DNA of 64,000 nt from Alligator mississippiensis (lineage: Eukaryota > Chordata > Crocodylia > Alligatoridae): assembly GCF_030867095.1 (NCBI RefSeq), contig NC_081828.1:2371001-2435000 (forward strand). The letters run 5' to 3'. Under the pieces are notes generated by a model, which did no database searches, was not told the origin of the DNA, and was given only the letters and a program-made list of their open reading frames with translations. The first letter of the stretch is position 1; every line of letters begins with the position of its first letter. Position numbers and translations under genes: made by a program. Below are positions 35,443-47,539 of this stretch, one piece after another.

Positions 35443-38400
35443 CGTGCGGGGCATCTTCTCCTCGCGGCTCTGCCTCTCGCACGCCTGCAGCACCTGCGGG
35501 GAGACCAGGGCTGAGCCCACCGGCCGGGGAGGGGAGCCTGCTGGCCCCCACGGCCGCGGGGTGCAGAGCAAGAGACCCTGAGAGGGGAAGGGACATGCAC
35601 GGCTGGGCGCGCTGTCCCCAGGTACCTTCTTCATGGCCGTGGAGACAGCGGCTGCCTGGAAATCGGCCTTTGTCACCCACCGGGATGCCGGCAGCTCCGG
35701 CTCCTCCTCCCGCTTCACCGGCGCCGCGGCCCTGGGGCCGTCGAGGAGCAGGGAGTACACCACGTACGTCTGGTGGATGTGGGAGAAGACGTGGATGACC
35801 TGGGATGCAGAGGGGGCAACGGGGCATTAGCATCTGCAGGGCAGGGGTGGTCGGGAGGGAGCGAGCCGAGTTGTGTCTGTGCTCAGCCTTGGGGCAATGA
35901 GTGGCAGGATCCGGCTGAGGGACACGGCACTGGGGCTGAACAGGGAGCCCGGGGGCGCTGTAATCAGGGCAGTGGAGGATGGAGCAAGTGCAAAAGACCC
36001 CACTGGGCTTTCAAAATCAACCAACACGCCATGCCAGGCAGCCCAGCGGCAACCTGCCACGACTGCTACCCCCCTCCCAGCACCACAGGGCCCTGGGGCA
36101 AGGTCCCATCTGTCCAGGCACACGTGGCAGCTGCCCCCAGTGGTCAAGGAGGCCAGGCCCACAGGGCACGGCACTGACCCCCGCGCGGCCTGACTCACCT
36201 CCCCGACGTGCCGCAGGCGACCTGCTGCAACGGCCGTGCCCGTCTGGGCCCGGACGTGCCCCGCCAGCGCCTCCCTCTGCTGCTTCTCCTTCAGCCCCGG
36301 GGCCACGAGCAAGCTGGGGAACTCCCAGAGCCCCGCCAGCAAGCCTGGGGGAGACGGACATTGCAGCCAGCCCTGCGGGTCTCAGCGCCCGAGACGGACA
36401 CCCTGTGGCTGCCAGCAGGAACCGCGAGCCTGAAGTCGGCGCCCATTTCTGTTGCTCTCTGCTGGACTCTTTAATTTCCCCACCTCCTCCTCAAAGCACA
36501 AGAGCAGTCCCGGTGTGGCAGGCACTGAATTTAGGGGATGAGACATCTCCCTGCACTTGCAGGGACACCGCCCAGGGTCCTGCTGGCCTGCCTTGCAATG
36601 AGGAAGGGGTTTTGCTTCTCTGTAGAAAGGAGCCGCCCCCCCTTCAGCCCTCAGCATCGGACCCCGGTACCTGAGCTGGGTCTCTGCACAATCAGGAACT
36701 CCGGCTCCCCGCAGCGGCCGCTCCTCTCCAGCACGCACGTGGCCGTCCGCTCCGCCCGGGGCTGCTTCTTGGCGGCTTTCCTGGGGAAGTTGGCCACGCC
36801 GAGGCTGCTGTCCCATGGCTCCGAGGCAGGGGGGCACAAGGGGCAGCTCCCCGAGGCGCCGGCGGCTGCAGATGTGAGAGCAGCCCTGGGTCAGCCCGTG
36901 ACCCCTGCGCCGCTTCCCTGCTGGCAAGCACACACTGCCCGCTGTCAGTGCACCTTGCTCTGGCAGCTGACAATTTGGACCCCAGACGGGGACCTCGGCC
37001 GGCCCGGGCAGAGACTGCGCGGCGAGACCCCGCCAAGGCTGCCCTGCCTCCTCCCACCGTGCCTAGAGTTCAACCCCAGTGCTCTGCCCATGGAAACCCA
37101 CCTCTACGAGACCCTGAAGCTGCCCCATTGCCCTGCCTGGCTCCAGCACACGGGCAGTCCCTGCAAGACCACCACCCGCACCCAGATAGGACCCTGCAGA
37201 GGGTGAGCAAAGGGCCACAAGCAGCTTCCTCCCCATGGGGCAACCACGTTTCCGCACCTACCGCACTCCTCGATGTCAGGCCCTGGGGGGCAGCTGGAGG
37301 GGGCTTTTCCCAGCAGTCTCCTGGAGGCAACTTCCAGCTCCTTCTCCACCTGTGCACGGAGACGGGGTCAGCGACGGGGCGGTGCGTGCACTCATCCCAG
37401 CTCCCCGCCCCCACGGAGCTGGCGGCTCCATGGGGAGTGTGGTGTGGGCAGCCCCCTGCCATCGTGCCCTGCAACGGCGTGACCCTGGCTTAAAGCACGA
37501 CAGGCTTGCCCCGATGGGAACGGGCCTGGGCACCGGTGCTGGCTCCAGGGCCCAATCTAGTCCACAGACAGGCCTACAAGGGATGGGGCAGGCAGAACTG
37601 GGCTAGACGCTGCCCTGGGGATGACGCAGCCCCAGGGTGAGATTGCCCGGCCCCTACAGCCATTCCCCGCAGCCATCGGTCCCTGCTGCTGACGGGGGCC
37701 CCGAGCCCGGCAGGAAGGCAGGTGTGTTCGTGGCGTCGCAGGGCCAGAGGGGACCTCAGGGCTCAGCAAGTCGCAGCTCCATTAGGCAGGGAGGGAAACG
37801 ACCCCACAAGGCAAAGGGACTTGCCCAGGGCCATGAAGGAAGCCTGTGGCAGAGCTGCCCCCTCAACCACACGCAAGCCCGAATCCTCCGCATGGGCCGG
37901 GCCCGGACCTACCCTGCGCTGTGCCCAGCAGTGCGGCCGCACGGGGCACTCCGCACACAGCGGGGCCTTGGGAGAGCACACGGTCGCCCCCAGCTCCATC
38001 AGCGCCTGGTTGAAGTCTCCGGGCCGGGCCCGATCCACCAGCGTGTGGGCCAGGCCCCTGCAAGGGAACGGCGGCAGGAGTGGGTGTGGGCGGCCTGGCG
38101 AAGGAGCGAGCGACAGGGACAAGAGCAGCCGCCCTGCCCCAGCCGTCCCCGGAGCAGCGGGGGCTCAGCCCACAGCCTGAGACCCCTACAAGCCCCACCT
38201 CAGTCCCCCCGACCAGGCTAGTGCATTTGTGCTGTGAACATTGCTGGGACAGGAGCCAGCATCGTGCCGCCCCACATGCCCAGTCACCCCTCGCCTCTTT
38301 GAACGAGGTGCAGCTCCTACCAGAGGTGCTCGGTGACGGGTGGGCTGCTGGCGTCGGCGCCGAGGCATCGCAGGCGGCACAGGACCCGTGTCACGTTCCC

Positions 38401-41400
38401 GTCCACCACGCCCGTGGCCTGGCGCGACACAGACGGGCAGCGGTTACCGGGCAGGCTTCCACGCTCTGGGCAGCTGGGCCGGCCCGTGTCCCTCTGGGGT
38501 GAGGAGCAAGGCCAGGCCTGCCGCAAGCAGGCAACAAGGCCAGGCTGGGGCTGGGCACGGACACCCCAGACCCAGGCTGTGGCACGAGGCCTCCTCTCAG
38601 CGCCCGGTGCCCCTGGGAGAGCCTGGCTGGTCCTGCAGACGTCGCACCCAACAGGAAGGCCCGGGCACCACGGCGGGCAACCAGCAAGCGGGAGGTGCCG
38701 GTTCCCAACGAGAACCAGAACAGCCGCCCACAGTGCCCCAATCCCCAGCCGCGGTCGCACCCGGGCAGCGCTCTCATCACCTGCCCGTAGGAGATGGAGG
38801 CGATGGCGCCTGCTGTGTATCTCCCCACTCCCGGCAGCAGCTTCTGCAGCTCCTCAGCCGTCCGGGGCATCCGACCTGCCAGCTCGGAAACCACCTGGGG
38901 GGCAGGAGGGACTCGGTGAGACAGCAGGACACGACGCCTGACTCGAGGAGGGGGCAACTGAGAGCCCAGCTGGAGCTCCCAGTGACCCCCCGGTGACAGA
39001 GCAGAGGGACCGCTGCTGGCAAGAGGAAATACCCCCCACAGGGTAACTCCCCCACCCCGGGTACCTTGCGAGCTCCTTCCTGCAGCCGCTTCCCCCGCGA
39101 GTAGTAGCCGAGGCCGGCCCACAGCGCGTTCACTTCCTGTCCCAAAAGAGCGCGAGGCATTACGGGGCTGAGAGACCAAGAGCAGCACTCGCACCCGCTC
39201 CTCCAGGACTCACCTCCAGCGACGCGTCGGCGAGCGCCTGCAGCGTCGGCCATTTCTGCGGGCAAAGGAAGCAGGGGGCTGTTAGCGGGGGAGAGCCGGG
39301 CAGGAGCCGTGCAGGGGACCCGGGGCAGGTGGGCAGCTCACCTGCATCCAGCGCGTGTAGTAGTCCATCACCGTGGCCACCTGCGTCTGCTGCAGCATGA
39401 CCTCCGACACCCACACTGCGGGCAGAGGGAGCAACACCGTCGCAGGGGCCCGCGAGGCACCGTCCCCTCGTGCCATGTCCCTGCCTGCCCTGGGGAACTG
39501 GGGGGGGAGCAGAGATTCCCAGGGCCTGGCCTACAGCTACCGTATTCACCCAAATCCAAAACAGCTTCAAATTTAAGATGACCCCCCGCCAGAATGAGGC
39601 TCTAGATGCTGACAATTCAGACACACATTCGAATTCCCCCATGTCTAGAGTCAAGTTGTCGGAGGGTCACCTTAAACTACAGCACGGAAAGCAGCGGGGG
39701 GTCATGTGGCCTGTTCCCTGCCACCTGCATCCCCCCCTCAGCTTGGCCCCCCAGAGAGAGGGGCAGAGGTGGCAGGGAGCAAAGGCTGCAAGGGGCAGGT
39801 GAGTAGTGGGGGGAAAGAGGCACCTCGAGCTCCAACCCCAAGCAGGGGGTTGGGGTCAGAGCTTCCCTGGCACTCGAATCCAAGACAAGGGACATGTTGA
39901 ACGGGGGGAATACCTTGTCTTGGATTCAGGTAAACACGGTACTCACACATGCACACACGCGTGGGCAGGGGCATGTATCTGAGGCAGGCTCAGCACCGGG
40001 CCTGTGAAGCGTGTCCCAAGCACCTGCCTGTTCCCTCAGGCTGCTGCCATGCTTCAGACCAAGCCACAGACCCGCAGGGCTCAGGCGCAGGTGGGCACGT
40101 ACGGGCTGGCCTCTGAAGGGGCCGCAGCGGGCTGTTTGCTGCGGGCGGGTTTGAAACGGGATGCGACCGAGTCCACAGCGCGGCTGCTGTTCCCCACCCC
40201 GAGCTAAGGATCATCCCGCCACACGCCAGCACACCCCGGTAATCAGAGAAGAGAAGCCTTTGGGGACAACCCAGGCTTCACGGCGTCTCACCTGAATACG
40301 CTCTTCTGTCCACGTCCGGCTCGCTCACGGCCTGCAAGGAGAGAGAAGGAACAAGAGAGTCCGTATCTCAGGGTGAATAAACACCTCTCTGCAGCCTGGG
40401 AACCTCGAACCAGACAGCTGGACCCAGGATCTCCTGCCACAGGAGGACGCGGCACTGACTGGAAACACACCGGGAAACCAGCACGTCTGGTGTCAGGACT
40501 GGAGACCAGCACTGGCCAGAAAGCCAATCTGTCTGCAGCTCCATGGCCACCCCGAGGACGTGGCCCTGTCCCTTTGCCCCACGGAGAACCCAAGCCCCGA
40601 CCCCATCCTGCATTACCAGTCTCCTCCAGGGAAGGTCCCGCTTGCATCTGTCGTACCAGGCGAGCAAGGACGTCCGAAAGGCCTCGATCTCGGCTGTGTC
40701 GACGAAAAGATGGAAGGCAGACGGCTGGGCAGGCGCTGGACAGCTCGCTCCTGCGCACACGCACAGAGATGCCGGTTAGGATCAGGGGCCACTGGCTAAA
40801 GGGACGGACGGGGAAGTGGGGAAGGAAGGAAAGAGACTTTCCATCTGCCTGGAGAGACCACGAGGACGAAGATGGCAGCCGCCACAGCGGCAGCGGTGCC
40901 ACTTGTGAGAGAAGAGTGCTCAAGGCAGGCAGGGGTCTGAGAAGACAGGGAGCTGAGCTCCCCTGTGGGGGTTAAAGCAAGGCTGTCGAACTCATCCAGC
41001 CCAAGGAGTGTCATGGGAACAGTTCATGGGCTGGTCGGATGCCGCAGGCTGGATCAGGCACAGACGCTCCTCCCCCTGCCCCAGCCCCGCATCCTGGATC
41101 CAACACGCACGGCACCCAATCCGGGGCTCCACTGGGCACTTGGCTGCCGCTGCGGCAAGATCCCCCGTTGCACCCAGCATCGAGGAAAAGTCTACAGGCT
41201 GGATGACCCTGCTCTGCAGGCCAGATCCAGCCAGTATGCTTGAAACCAGCAGGTAGGACGTGTTTAAGCTAACACAAGGCAGCTCTTGATCACCCAGAGA
41301 GGCATTAAAGGGGGGATTTGTTGCCACCAGATGTGGGGGAACGTGAGAGACCAGCCAGATTCACAAAGGGATCAGACCCATGCTGGAGGAAAGGGGCATC

Positions 41401-42166
41401 GGGAGCTATCGAGCACGGGAGTGAGGGGCACGGCCTCTGCATCAGCCCTTCGCTGCTGGAGGCTGCAAGGGGGAGAGGAACGGGGGGAAACCCTGCTTGG
41501 ACCCAGTTGCTCTCCCTCCAGCCTCTGCTCGGTGCTGCGGTGTGACAGGACGCCGGGCACCACGGACTTGGGGTCTGACCCAGTCCACAGCAGCTCTTAT
41601 GTTCTCGTGAGAACAGGGAATTCGGGGCCAAGCCAGATCGATGCTTCACAGGAGCTGAACTAACCAAGCCAGCGTCACTCGCAGGCGGGCTCTGCTGCTA
41701 TTTCCCGAAAAGGCGACAAGGACATGCTTGAAAGCTGGACTCAAGAAAACAGACACCGACAACAAGAGCCGGGAGGAGCCGACTGACTCCAACGGCGCCG
41801 CAACCTCAACCAGGCGGCAGCCTGCTTCCGGGGGAGGCGTCTCCCTGCCCCCGGAGCAGAGAGGAGAGGAATCCCACCCTGCTCCCTCCTGCGGAAAGAC
41901 CTGCTGCCTCCGCGGGCGGGTCTGTGGCTCAAGGACCCGACTCTTTGGTCACTCCAGACGCATCCCAGGGGTCAGCCTCCAACGGAGGGGTTGCCGGCGG
42001 CCTGCGTTTGCTGGCGTCCCCGCCCAGCCCCTCCAGTGCTTCCCGGGGCGTCACCTCTCTGGGGCGCCGTCGTCTCCCTGCACCTGCCGGACGATCGCTT
42101 CGCTGGCCCCGTGCCCGGCTGCGGCCTGCGACCGACGCCAGCAGCGGCTGCTCGGAGTCTGCCCAT
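35443..42166 (-). CDS. MUTYH: Adenine DNA glycosylase MutY homolog, all but C-terminal exon
   Basis: Removes adenine mispaired with 8-oxoguanine. Fourteen minus-strand coding exons with GT-AG junctions and agreeing phases: 42166-42055, 40750-40617, 40331-40292, 39415-39342, 39255-39214, 39136-39065, 38894-38781, 38418-38321, 38057-37913, 37349-37262, 36865-36671, 36344-36199, 35799-35626, 35493-35443. They total 495 codons (human about 521-546 with the last exon). The basic, Arg/Ala-rich N-terminus suits mitochondrial targeting. Visible: [11 protein letters not shown], the helix-hairpin-helix [10 protein letters not shown] (178-187), catalytic Asp202 in VVDGNV, the 4Fe-4S ligands C256, C263, C266, C272 (C-x6-C-x2-C-x5-C), and the NUDIX-like 8-oxoG recognition domain ([10 protein letters not shown] to VSTAMKK). 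All key residues are intact. It lies head-to-head with TOE1. Confidence 0.94.
37780..37890 (-). mobile_element. MIR-like SINE fossil
   Basis: In a MUTYH intron. The plus strand reads AAAGGGACTTGCCCAGGGCC followed by GCCTGTGGCAGAGCTG, the complement of the MIR core. Very diverged and short. Confidence 0.5.
39538..39941. mobile_element. MITE-like DNA element, 404 bp, in MUTYH intron
   Basis: The left end (TACCGTATTCACCCAAATCC...) and the right end in reverse complement (TACCGTGTTTACCTGAATCC...) form inverted repeats of about 25 bp with a few mismatches, both bounded by TA. A second, perfect 15-bp inverted repeat (39876-39890 with 39913-39927) makes a subterminal hairpin. It has no coding capacity. 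The TA flanks suggest a mariner-type parent, which is inference. Confidence 0.72.
41340..41625 (+). repeat. Dispersed repeat family X, plus copy 2
   Basis: In the first MUTYH intron. Shares ordered blocks with 17060-17340: GGGATCAGACCCATGCT, GGCACGGCCTCTGCATC, GGAGGCTGCAAGGGGGAGAG, a CCTCCAGCCTCTGCTCGGTG block and CAGCAGCTCTTATGTT. Confidence 0.7.
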
Positions 42167-43034
42167 GGTCTGGCTGGGGGCAAGGGGAGGCAGGTGTTAG
42201 TGGACGCGGGAGCCCCCCGGGGAACAGCAGTGACACGCAGCCGCCTCCCAGGCACCGTGGACCATGCACCGTGGACCACAGACCAGCCACCATGCACTGG
42301 GGACTGTGGACCGGGAACTGTGGACCACGCACCCTGGTCCGTGGACCGCACTGGAGACCATGCACCATGGACCTTGCACTATGGACCACGCACCATGCAG
42401 CGCAGACCGTGGACCGTGCACGATGAACCATGCACTGGAGGCTGTGGACCATGCACCGTGGTCTATGAACCACAGACCATGCACTGTGGACCAGACCGTG
42501 CACTGAGGCTAGCAGCCTCCGGACCCCGCATGCCCCAACGCAACTCCCTTTACCCGCACGCTGGATTTTCCCGGGGAAACACTTCCGTGTCGCGGGGACC
42601 AATCAGAACCTCCCTCCCCGCTGAACAGGAGCCAATCAGAACGAGCGCCGGAAGGGCGGAAGAGGCGGGCGGACGAGATCTCGTTCCGAGGTGAGGTAAG
42701 GGCGGGATTAGCGGCGCGCTCACCAATCAGCGCTCCTGACAGCCGGACCGGCGGGCCAGCCACCAATTAAAGCACCAGATTCCTCCCCGCCCTTCCTTCA
42801 GCCACGAGGACCCCGCGGGGGCTGCCAGAGGCAAGCGCCTGTCGCGAAGGGGCACTTACGCGGACACCCCCGGCGCGACGGCAGAAAGGAAGGACCCCCA
42901 TCAGCGCGCCCCGCAAGTGGCAGCATGGCGGCGGCCTGAGCGCAGCGGCGCCTCTGAGGGCCCTCGTGCGGGGCGGGGCGGGGCGTTATCCCGCGCACGA
43001 CCCGAGCCCCACACAGGGCGAGCTTGGCGGGACG
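42167..43034. promoter_or_regulatory. Bidirectional MUTYH/TOE1 promoter
   Basis: The two start codons are 868 bp apart on opposite strands, as in mammals. CCAAT pentamers (NF-Y type) lie at 42599, 42632, 42723 and 42763; the first three read CCAATCAG. ETS-like GGAAG/CTTCCG cores sit near 42580 and 42648, and GC boxes near 42655-42670 and 42700. No TATA box is seen. CpG density is high from 42590 to 43030, as for a housekeeping promoter. The heptamer satellite occupies the MUTYH-proximal third. Confidence 0.8.
42252..42509. repeat. Heptanucleotide-based satellite
   Basis: About 37 diverged units of 7 nt. They alternate forms of GCACCRT and GGACCRT, often paired into 14-nt doublets (ATGCACCGTGGACC). 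The period is directly visible over about 258 bp with a few slips. A 256-codon plus-strand frame crosses it only because a 7-nt repeat without stops is open in every frame. It starts about 85 bp upstream of the MUTYH ATG, so it is in the 5' UTR or core promoter. Confidence 0.92.
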
Positions 43035-46000
43035 ATGCCCGGCTGGCGGGTGCCGGTGGTGGACGTGCAGAACGACAACTTCAAGGAGCTGTGGTCCTCC
43101 ATGCTGCTGGCCGTGCGCACCTCCAGCTTCGTGGCCGTGGACACGGTGAGCCGCCCCCCCCCCCCTTTCCTCCTTCCCCCTCCCCCCGGCGCGCTGCGGG
43201 GAGAAGCAGCCCACCTTCCTCTCGGCACGAGGCCGGCTAACCCCGTCTGCCGTCCCCGCAGGAGCTGAGCGGCCTCGGGACGAGGAAGAGCCTGCTGAAC
43301 CAGTGAGTGGGGTCGTCCTCCCCCGTTTTCACGCGGCCTCTCGAGGCTCGCGTCTCGGTGCCGGTGTGGTTTCCTCGCCCCCGTGTGCCGACCGACCGGG
43401 GCTCGTCCTGGGACTGTCCCAGGCGGAGGGAGAGGGAGGTGGGAGCACGCTTGAGGCAGGGACGGGAGATGAAGCCGCGGCGTTTCTCGCCCCTCCCCCC
43501 CCCCCCCCCCGCGCGCGTGCGGCAGCGACGGCTCACGTCCCCGCCTCGCCCAGGTGCATCGAGGAGCGATACAAGGCCGTGTGCAACGCCGCCAAGACGC
43601 GCTCTGTCCTCTCGCTGGGCATCGCCTGCTTCAAGCAGCTCCCGGACAAGGTAGGTCGGGGCCGGGCCGCGCCAGACGCTGCCGCTGCCTCCGTGGCGTC
43701 CTGGGGAAGCGCGTGCCGGAGGGCTCCATGAAGGAGCTGAACGCTCCCGTTGAGGGAAACCAGCGTCAGGCCCCGTTGAAATGGGGGGGGGCTCCGTAGC
43801 CAGGCTGACTCGTTGCCGCCCGTCCTCGCAGTCGGAGAACACCTACCTGTCGCAGATCTACAACCTGACGCTGCTGTGCATGGAGGACTACGTCATCGAG
43901 CCGCAGTCGGTGCAGTTCCTGGTGCAGCACGGCTTTGACTTCAACAAGCAATACTCGCAGGGCATCCCTTACCACAAGGGCAACGACAAGGTACTGGTGC
44001 CCTGCGGGGTGGGGGGGGGCTCCTCTCCTCTCTTCTCCTCTCCTCGGCCCCCGTCGCAGTGTCGTAACTGGCAGGAGACCCGCTTCGAGGGTGAGGTTAC
44101 GTCCCCAGCACCTGCGGAGGGCTGGGGGGAGCCTGCTTCAAGCAGGTCCAGGAAGCCCCAGCCATCATGAGGCCAATGTACGGGGGGGGGGGGGCTTGAA
44201 TTAGGGGCTGGTTGGTGGGTCTGTGCCTGCTTGGGACAGGTAAGGCCAGGATCCTGACTGCAGCATGGCCCCCCGCTGCCCTGTGCTGGGGGAATCACTC
44301 CCACCCCCTGGGACAGACGCCAGTGAGGTTTCTTAGGCCCCTGCTACACGATTCATATGTGACACAATTAACTGGTGAATCGCAGAGTCAATTTAGACCG
44401 GCCTCACGGACAGAGCAATCGTCACGCCACGAAAAGGACAGTGCAGCTCTAAAGAGAGCTAACCTGCTGCAAAACTAGCGGTTGCAAATGTGCAACACCA
44501 CTATAGCTAGTTCCAAGCTGGCTTGAATTTGAATGTGTATCCAGGCTCCTCCCGGGGATGGGGCTCCGCACGGCCAGGAGTAGCATGGGGCTAATCGGCA
44601 CTCCCGTTCCCAGGGCAATGAGAACCAGAGTCAGAGCGTGCGGTCCTTCTTTCTGGAGCTGATCCGGGCCAAGAAACCCCTGATCCTGCACAACGGGCTC
44701 ATCGACCTGGTGTTCCTGTACCAGTGCTTCTACGCCCACCTCCCCGACAGCCTGGGCACCTTCACCGCCGACCTCTCGGAGATGTTCCCAGCCGGCATCT
44801 ATGACACCAAGTATGCCTCCGAGTTCGAGACCCGCTTCGTGGCCTCCTACCTGGAGTACGCCTACAAGAAGTGGTACGTGGAGCCCTGGGACAGAGTGCT
44901 TGGTGTCCTTCTGTACCTTCTGGGTCTCCATCGAGAGCGTTCGGGCCCCAGCTTTGGGTAACGTGTTAGCCCCGATGCATGCAGCTTGGGCAGGAAACGG
45001 GCAGCGGGAAGGTGGAGGTTTTAGCTGGGCCCGTCCATCCCCAAGACTTCCAGGGAAGGGGTAGGGGAGCTCCACATGTAAGTGCAGTGCTTCCATCACA
45101 GTGATGCACCAGGCACAGCTATGGTCTGTCCCCCAGTTCAGAGCCTGACTGACCGCTTCCCAAGCAATGGGGATGTGCTGCTGCCCAGGTAGCCTGCACT
45201 CCTGCAGGCAGGAGGTGGAAGCAGCCTGGTCCACCTCTTGCCCTCTCCAGACCGTTCTGGCTGCAGCAGGAGCAGGGCCCTAGAACAGGCAACCTGCAGC
45301 AGGCAGCCCCCCGAGCTCCCCCAGGAAGAGAGTCGTGGCTCTGCACCTGTCTGAGGAGCCCCGTGCTCCCCGACTGCAACCAGCGGGTGCTTTGAGATGG
45401 GGGAAGCCCTCTGTGAACAGGCAGGGCTGGCTTCAGCACTTGCAGACCCGACTCGCTGTTCCCCTGCAGTCTCTGTCTCACAGGCTTGACTGAGCAGGGC
45501 AGGACCACCATGCCTCCCTGCCCAGCCCAGCCCTCATCTGAGGTTTTTCCCTGGCATTCCTTTCCAAGGGGGTCTCCCGCCCCGGGCCCAGTCACCTGCT
45601 GACATACGGCTCCCTTGCATCGTCCCTGGCTGGCACCAGGCTGGACCTGCCCTGCCTTGGAAGCTTTGCCCAACACCCCCAGCCTTCTTGGTCAAGCCAT
45701 ACCTGGGCAGGACACTCCCTCAGGACCCTTCACTGGGTACGAGAAGCAGGAGCTGTTGAATATTCACCCTGGTGACAGATTTGACTGCTAAGAGGTGGCT
45801 TCTCCCTGGAGACCTTCCCAAGCCTGGGCTGAACTTCTGAGAAGCGGAGATGGTCTCCAGGTGAAGCGTTTCCCCTCCCTGCCCCAGTAAGGCCCAGGGA
45901 GCTCAGCCACGAGCCTCACTGCGCTTCTGTGTGTTCCAGCAAGCGGGAGAACATCAAGCTGAAGGACTCGAGCAGCCAGCACCTCACGGTGGAGTTCTGC

Positions 46001-47391
46001 AGCTACCCCACCAGCATGGCCCACTACATTGACTACCGATACTGCTCCTTGGAGGACAGCAACCACAGCGCAGCCCAGGCCAGCAAGGTCCCCGTCTGCG
46101 AGACCTTCTCGGTGAGTCGTGCGACCGTCTCTTGCTGCAGGTCTGAGGACAAGGCCCAGGGAAGGCAGACAGGGAGCTCTGGTCACCTGGTCTCATGCCT
46201 CAGGAACAGTCCTTGCAGTTGAGAAACTTTCAGAGCTGGAGTGGAAACAAGCAGCCCAGAACGAGCCTGTGCCCAGGGGGGCGGACTGCTGGGAGGGGTG
46301 GCCCACCCTGGATGCCAGGACCACCCATATCCACACGCAGACACTGTGTATCCCTGCACTGTGAGGAATACACACTGCCCGGGCCAGGCTCTGGACAGGG
46401 AGAGTTGACCTGGGACAGGCTCTGCAAGAGGTCCCCCAGCCCCTGCTGCTAGCTGACCAGCATCATTTGCTGTCTGGCTTGCAGAGCTGTAAACTGACTC
46501 CCTGGAGTCACAGCTTTGCTCAATCTCAGGTGATTAGTGAGGCTCTACGGGCCTCCTGGCTGCCCCTCAGCCCTAAGAGGAGGGTTGGAGTCAGGCTGCA
46601 ACCGTAGGGGAACAGGAGGTTCTTCCTGCTCCTAAAGGCTGTGCTAATGTCTCCGCTTTCCCTCCTGCCAGGCCTATGGGTGGTGCCCCAATGGGATGAA
46701 GTGCTCCCAGTCCCACAACATCGACCTCATCATCGATGAGGACGAGCGGCTCCGGGCCGAGAAGCGGAAGAAGCGGAAGCAGAGGTGGAAGCGGCGCAAG
46801 AATGCGGAGGAGGCCGCCAAGGCGCCTGAGCAGCCAGAGGCAGCAGAGGAGGCCCACAAGGGGGAGGACGGGCCCCCGCGGAAGCAGGGCAGAGCAGGGT
46901 CAGATCCTGTGGGGAAGGCATCCAGCAAGGAGGCAGAGAGCACCGTGGATTGGACCGCAGATGTCGGGGTGGACGACTTTGGGAGTCCCATGGAGCAGGA
47001 GCGTACCACGCAACCAACCGCCGGAGGGAGCGCCTGCCACGACGAGCAAGGGGAGAGCGCAGCGGAGCCAGGCGCCTTGCCACCCCAAGACTGCTCCCTG
47101 GACACTGCTGCTGGCTCCCCTGGTGGGAAGCCTCCGGAGGCCGAGGCCTCACCCGCGTATGGGGGCATTCACCGCGCTGGCTTCGACGCCTTCATGACTG
47201 GCTACATCATGGCCTATGTCTGGATGCTCAAGAAAGGGACAGCTGGTGAGTCAGGGCCGTGGCTGCCGGACTGTCACAACAAGCTGTACCTCAGCGGGAA
47301 GTCGGTGCCGCTGCAGATCGTGAAGAGCTTGTTCTCCAAGTCCTCCAAAGCTCACTGCCAGAAGATGAAGCTGGCCTGGGCCAGTGGCTAG
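43035..47391 (+). CDS. TOE1: TOE1 3'-exonuclease (target of EGR1), complete
   Basis: A nuclear/Cajal-body DEDD-family 3'-5' exonuclease that trims oligo(A) and 3' tails of snRNAs. Seven exons: 43035-43145, 43262-43302, 43554-43650, 43832-43990, 44614-44873, 45940-46111 and 46672-47391. All are GT-AG with agreeing phases, and encode 519 aa (human 510). The CAF1-type nuclease domain begins at residue 5. The metal-binding D36-x-E38 is split by intron 1 (FVAVDT/ELSGLG), and further acidic residues lie in HNGLID (D167) and IYDTKY (D200). A CCCH zinc finger is exact: C276-x8-C285-x5-C291-x3-H295. It is followed by a strongly basic nuclear localisation signal (about 308-323). The C-terminal block [14 protein letters not shown]...GPWLP is conserved. 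The gene is driven from the promoter shared with MUTYH. Confidence 0.97.
44333..44556. mobile_element. Possible MITE in TOE1 intron 4
   Basis: The left edge AGGCCCCTGCTACACGATTC and the reverse complement of the right edge (AGGAGCCTGGATACACATTC) are similar over about 24 bp. The sequence between is AT-richer than the surrounding GC-rich intron. Weak, diverged inverted repeats only. Confidence 0.4.
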
Positions 47392-47510
47392 CACGGGGGG
47401 AGGTTAGCGCTTTCATTTTCCCTCCAGAAGTTTGAGGCTTTGACTCCATGAACAACTTGTGGGGTGGGGTGGGGGGAGGGACTGTCCTGTTCTTGTTTAA
47501 TGCCAGGACA

Positions 47511-47516
47511 ATTAAA
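47511..47516 (+). terminator. Poly(A) signal of TOE1
   Basis: ATTAAA 120 nt after the TOE1 stop codon, preceded by a G-rich tract and followed by a T/G-rich stretch. It implies a short 3' UTR. Confidence 0.6.
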
Positions 47517-47539
47517 TTGCTCTTCCCCCAAAGCCCCAC

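Noticed and set aside
41924-42694. 256-codon plus-strand frame rich in Cys, Trp and Asp
   Set aside because: It is the translation of the heptamer satellite, which is open in all frames, plus flanking promoter and the antisense of MUTYH exon 1.
44614-44961. Read-through of TOE1 exon 5 into the intron as a longer product
   Set aside because: A donor at 44874 joins in phase to 45940, restoring the conserved KKC-KREN sequence, so the extension is intronic.
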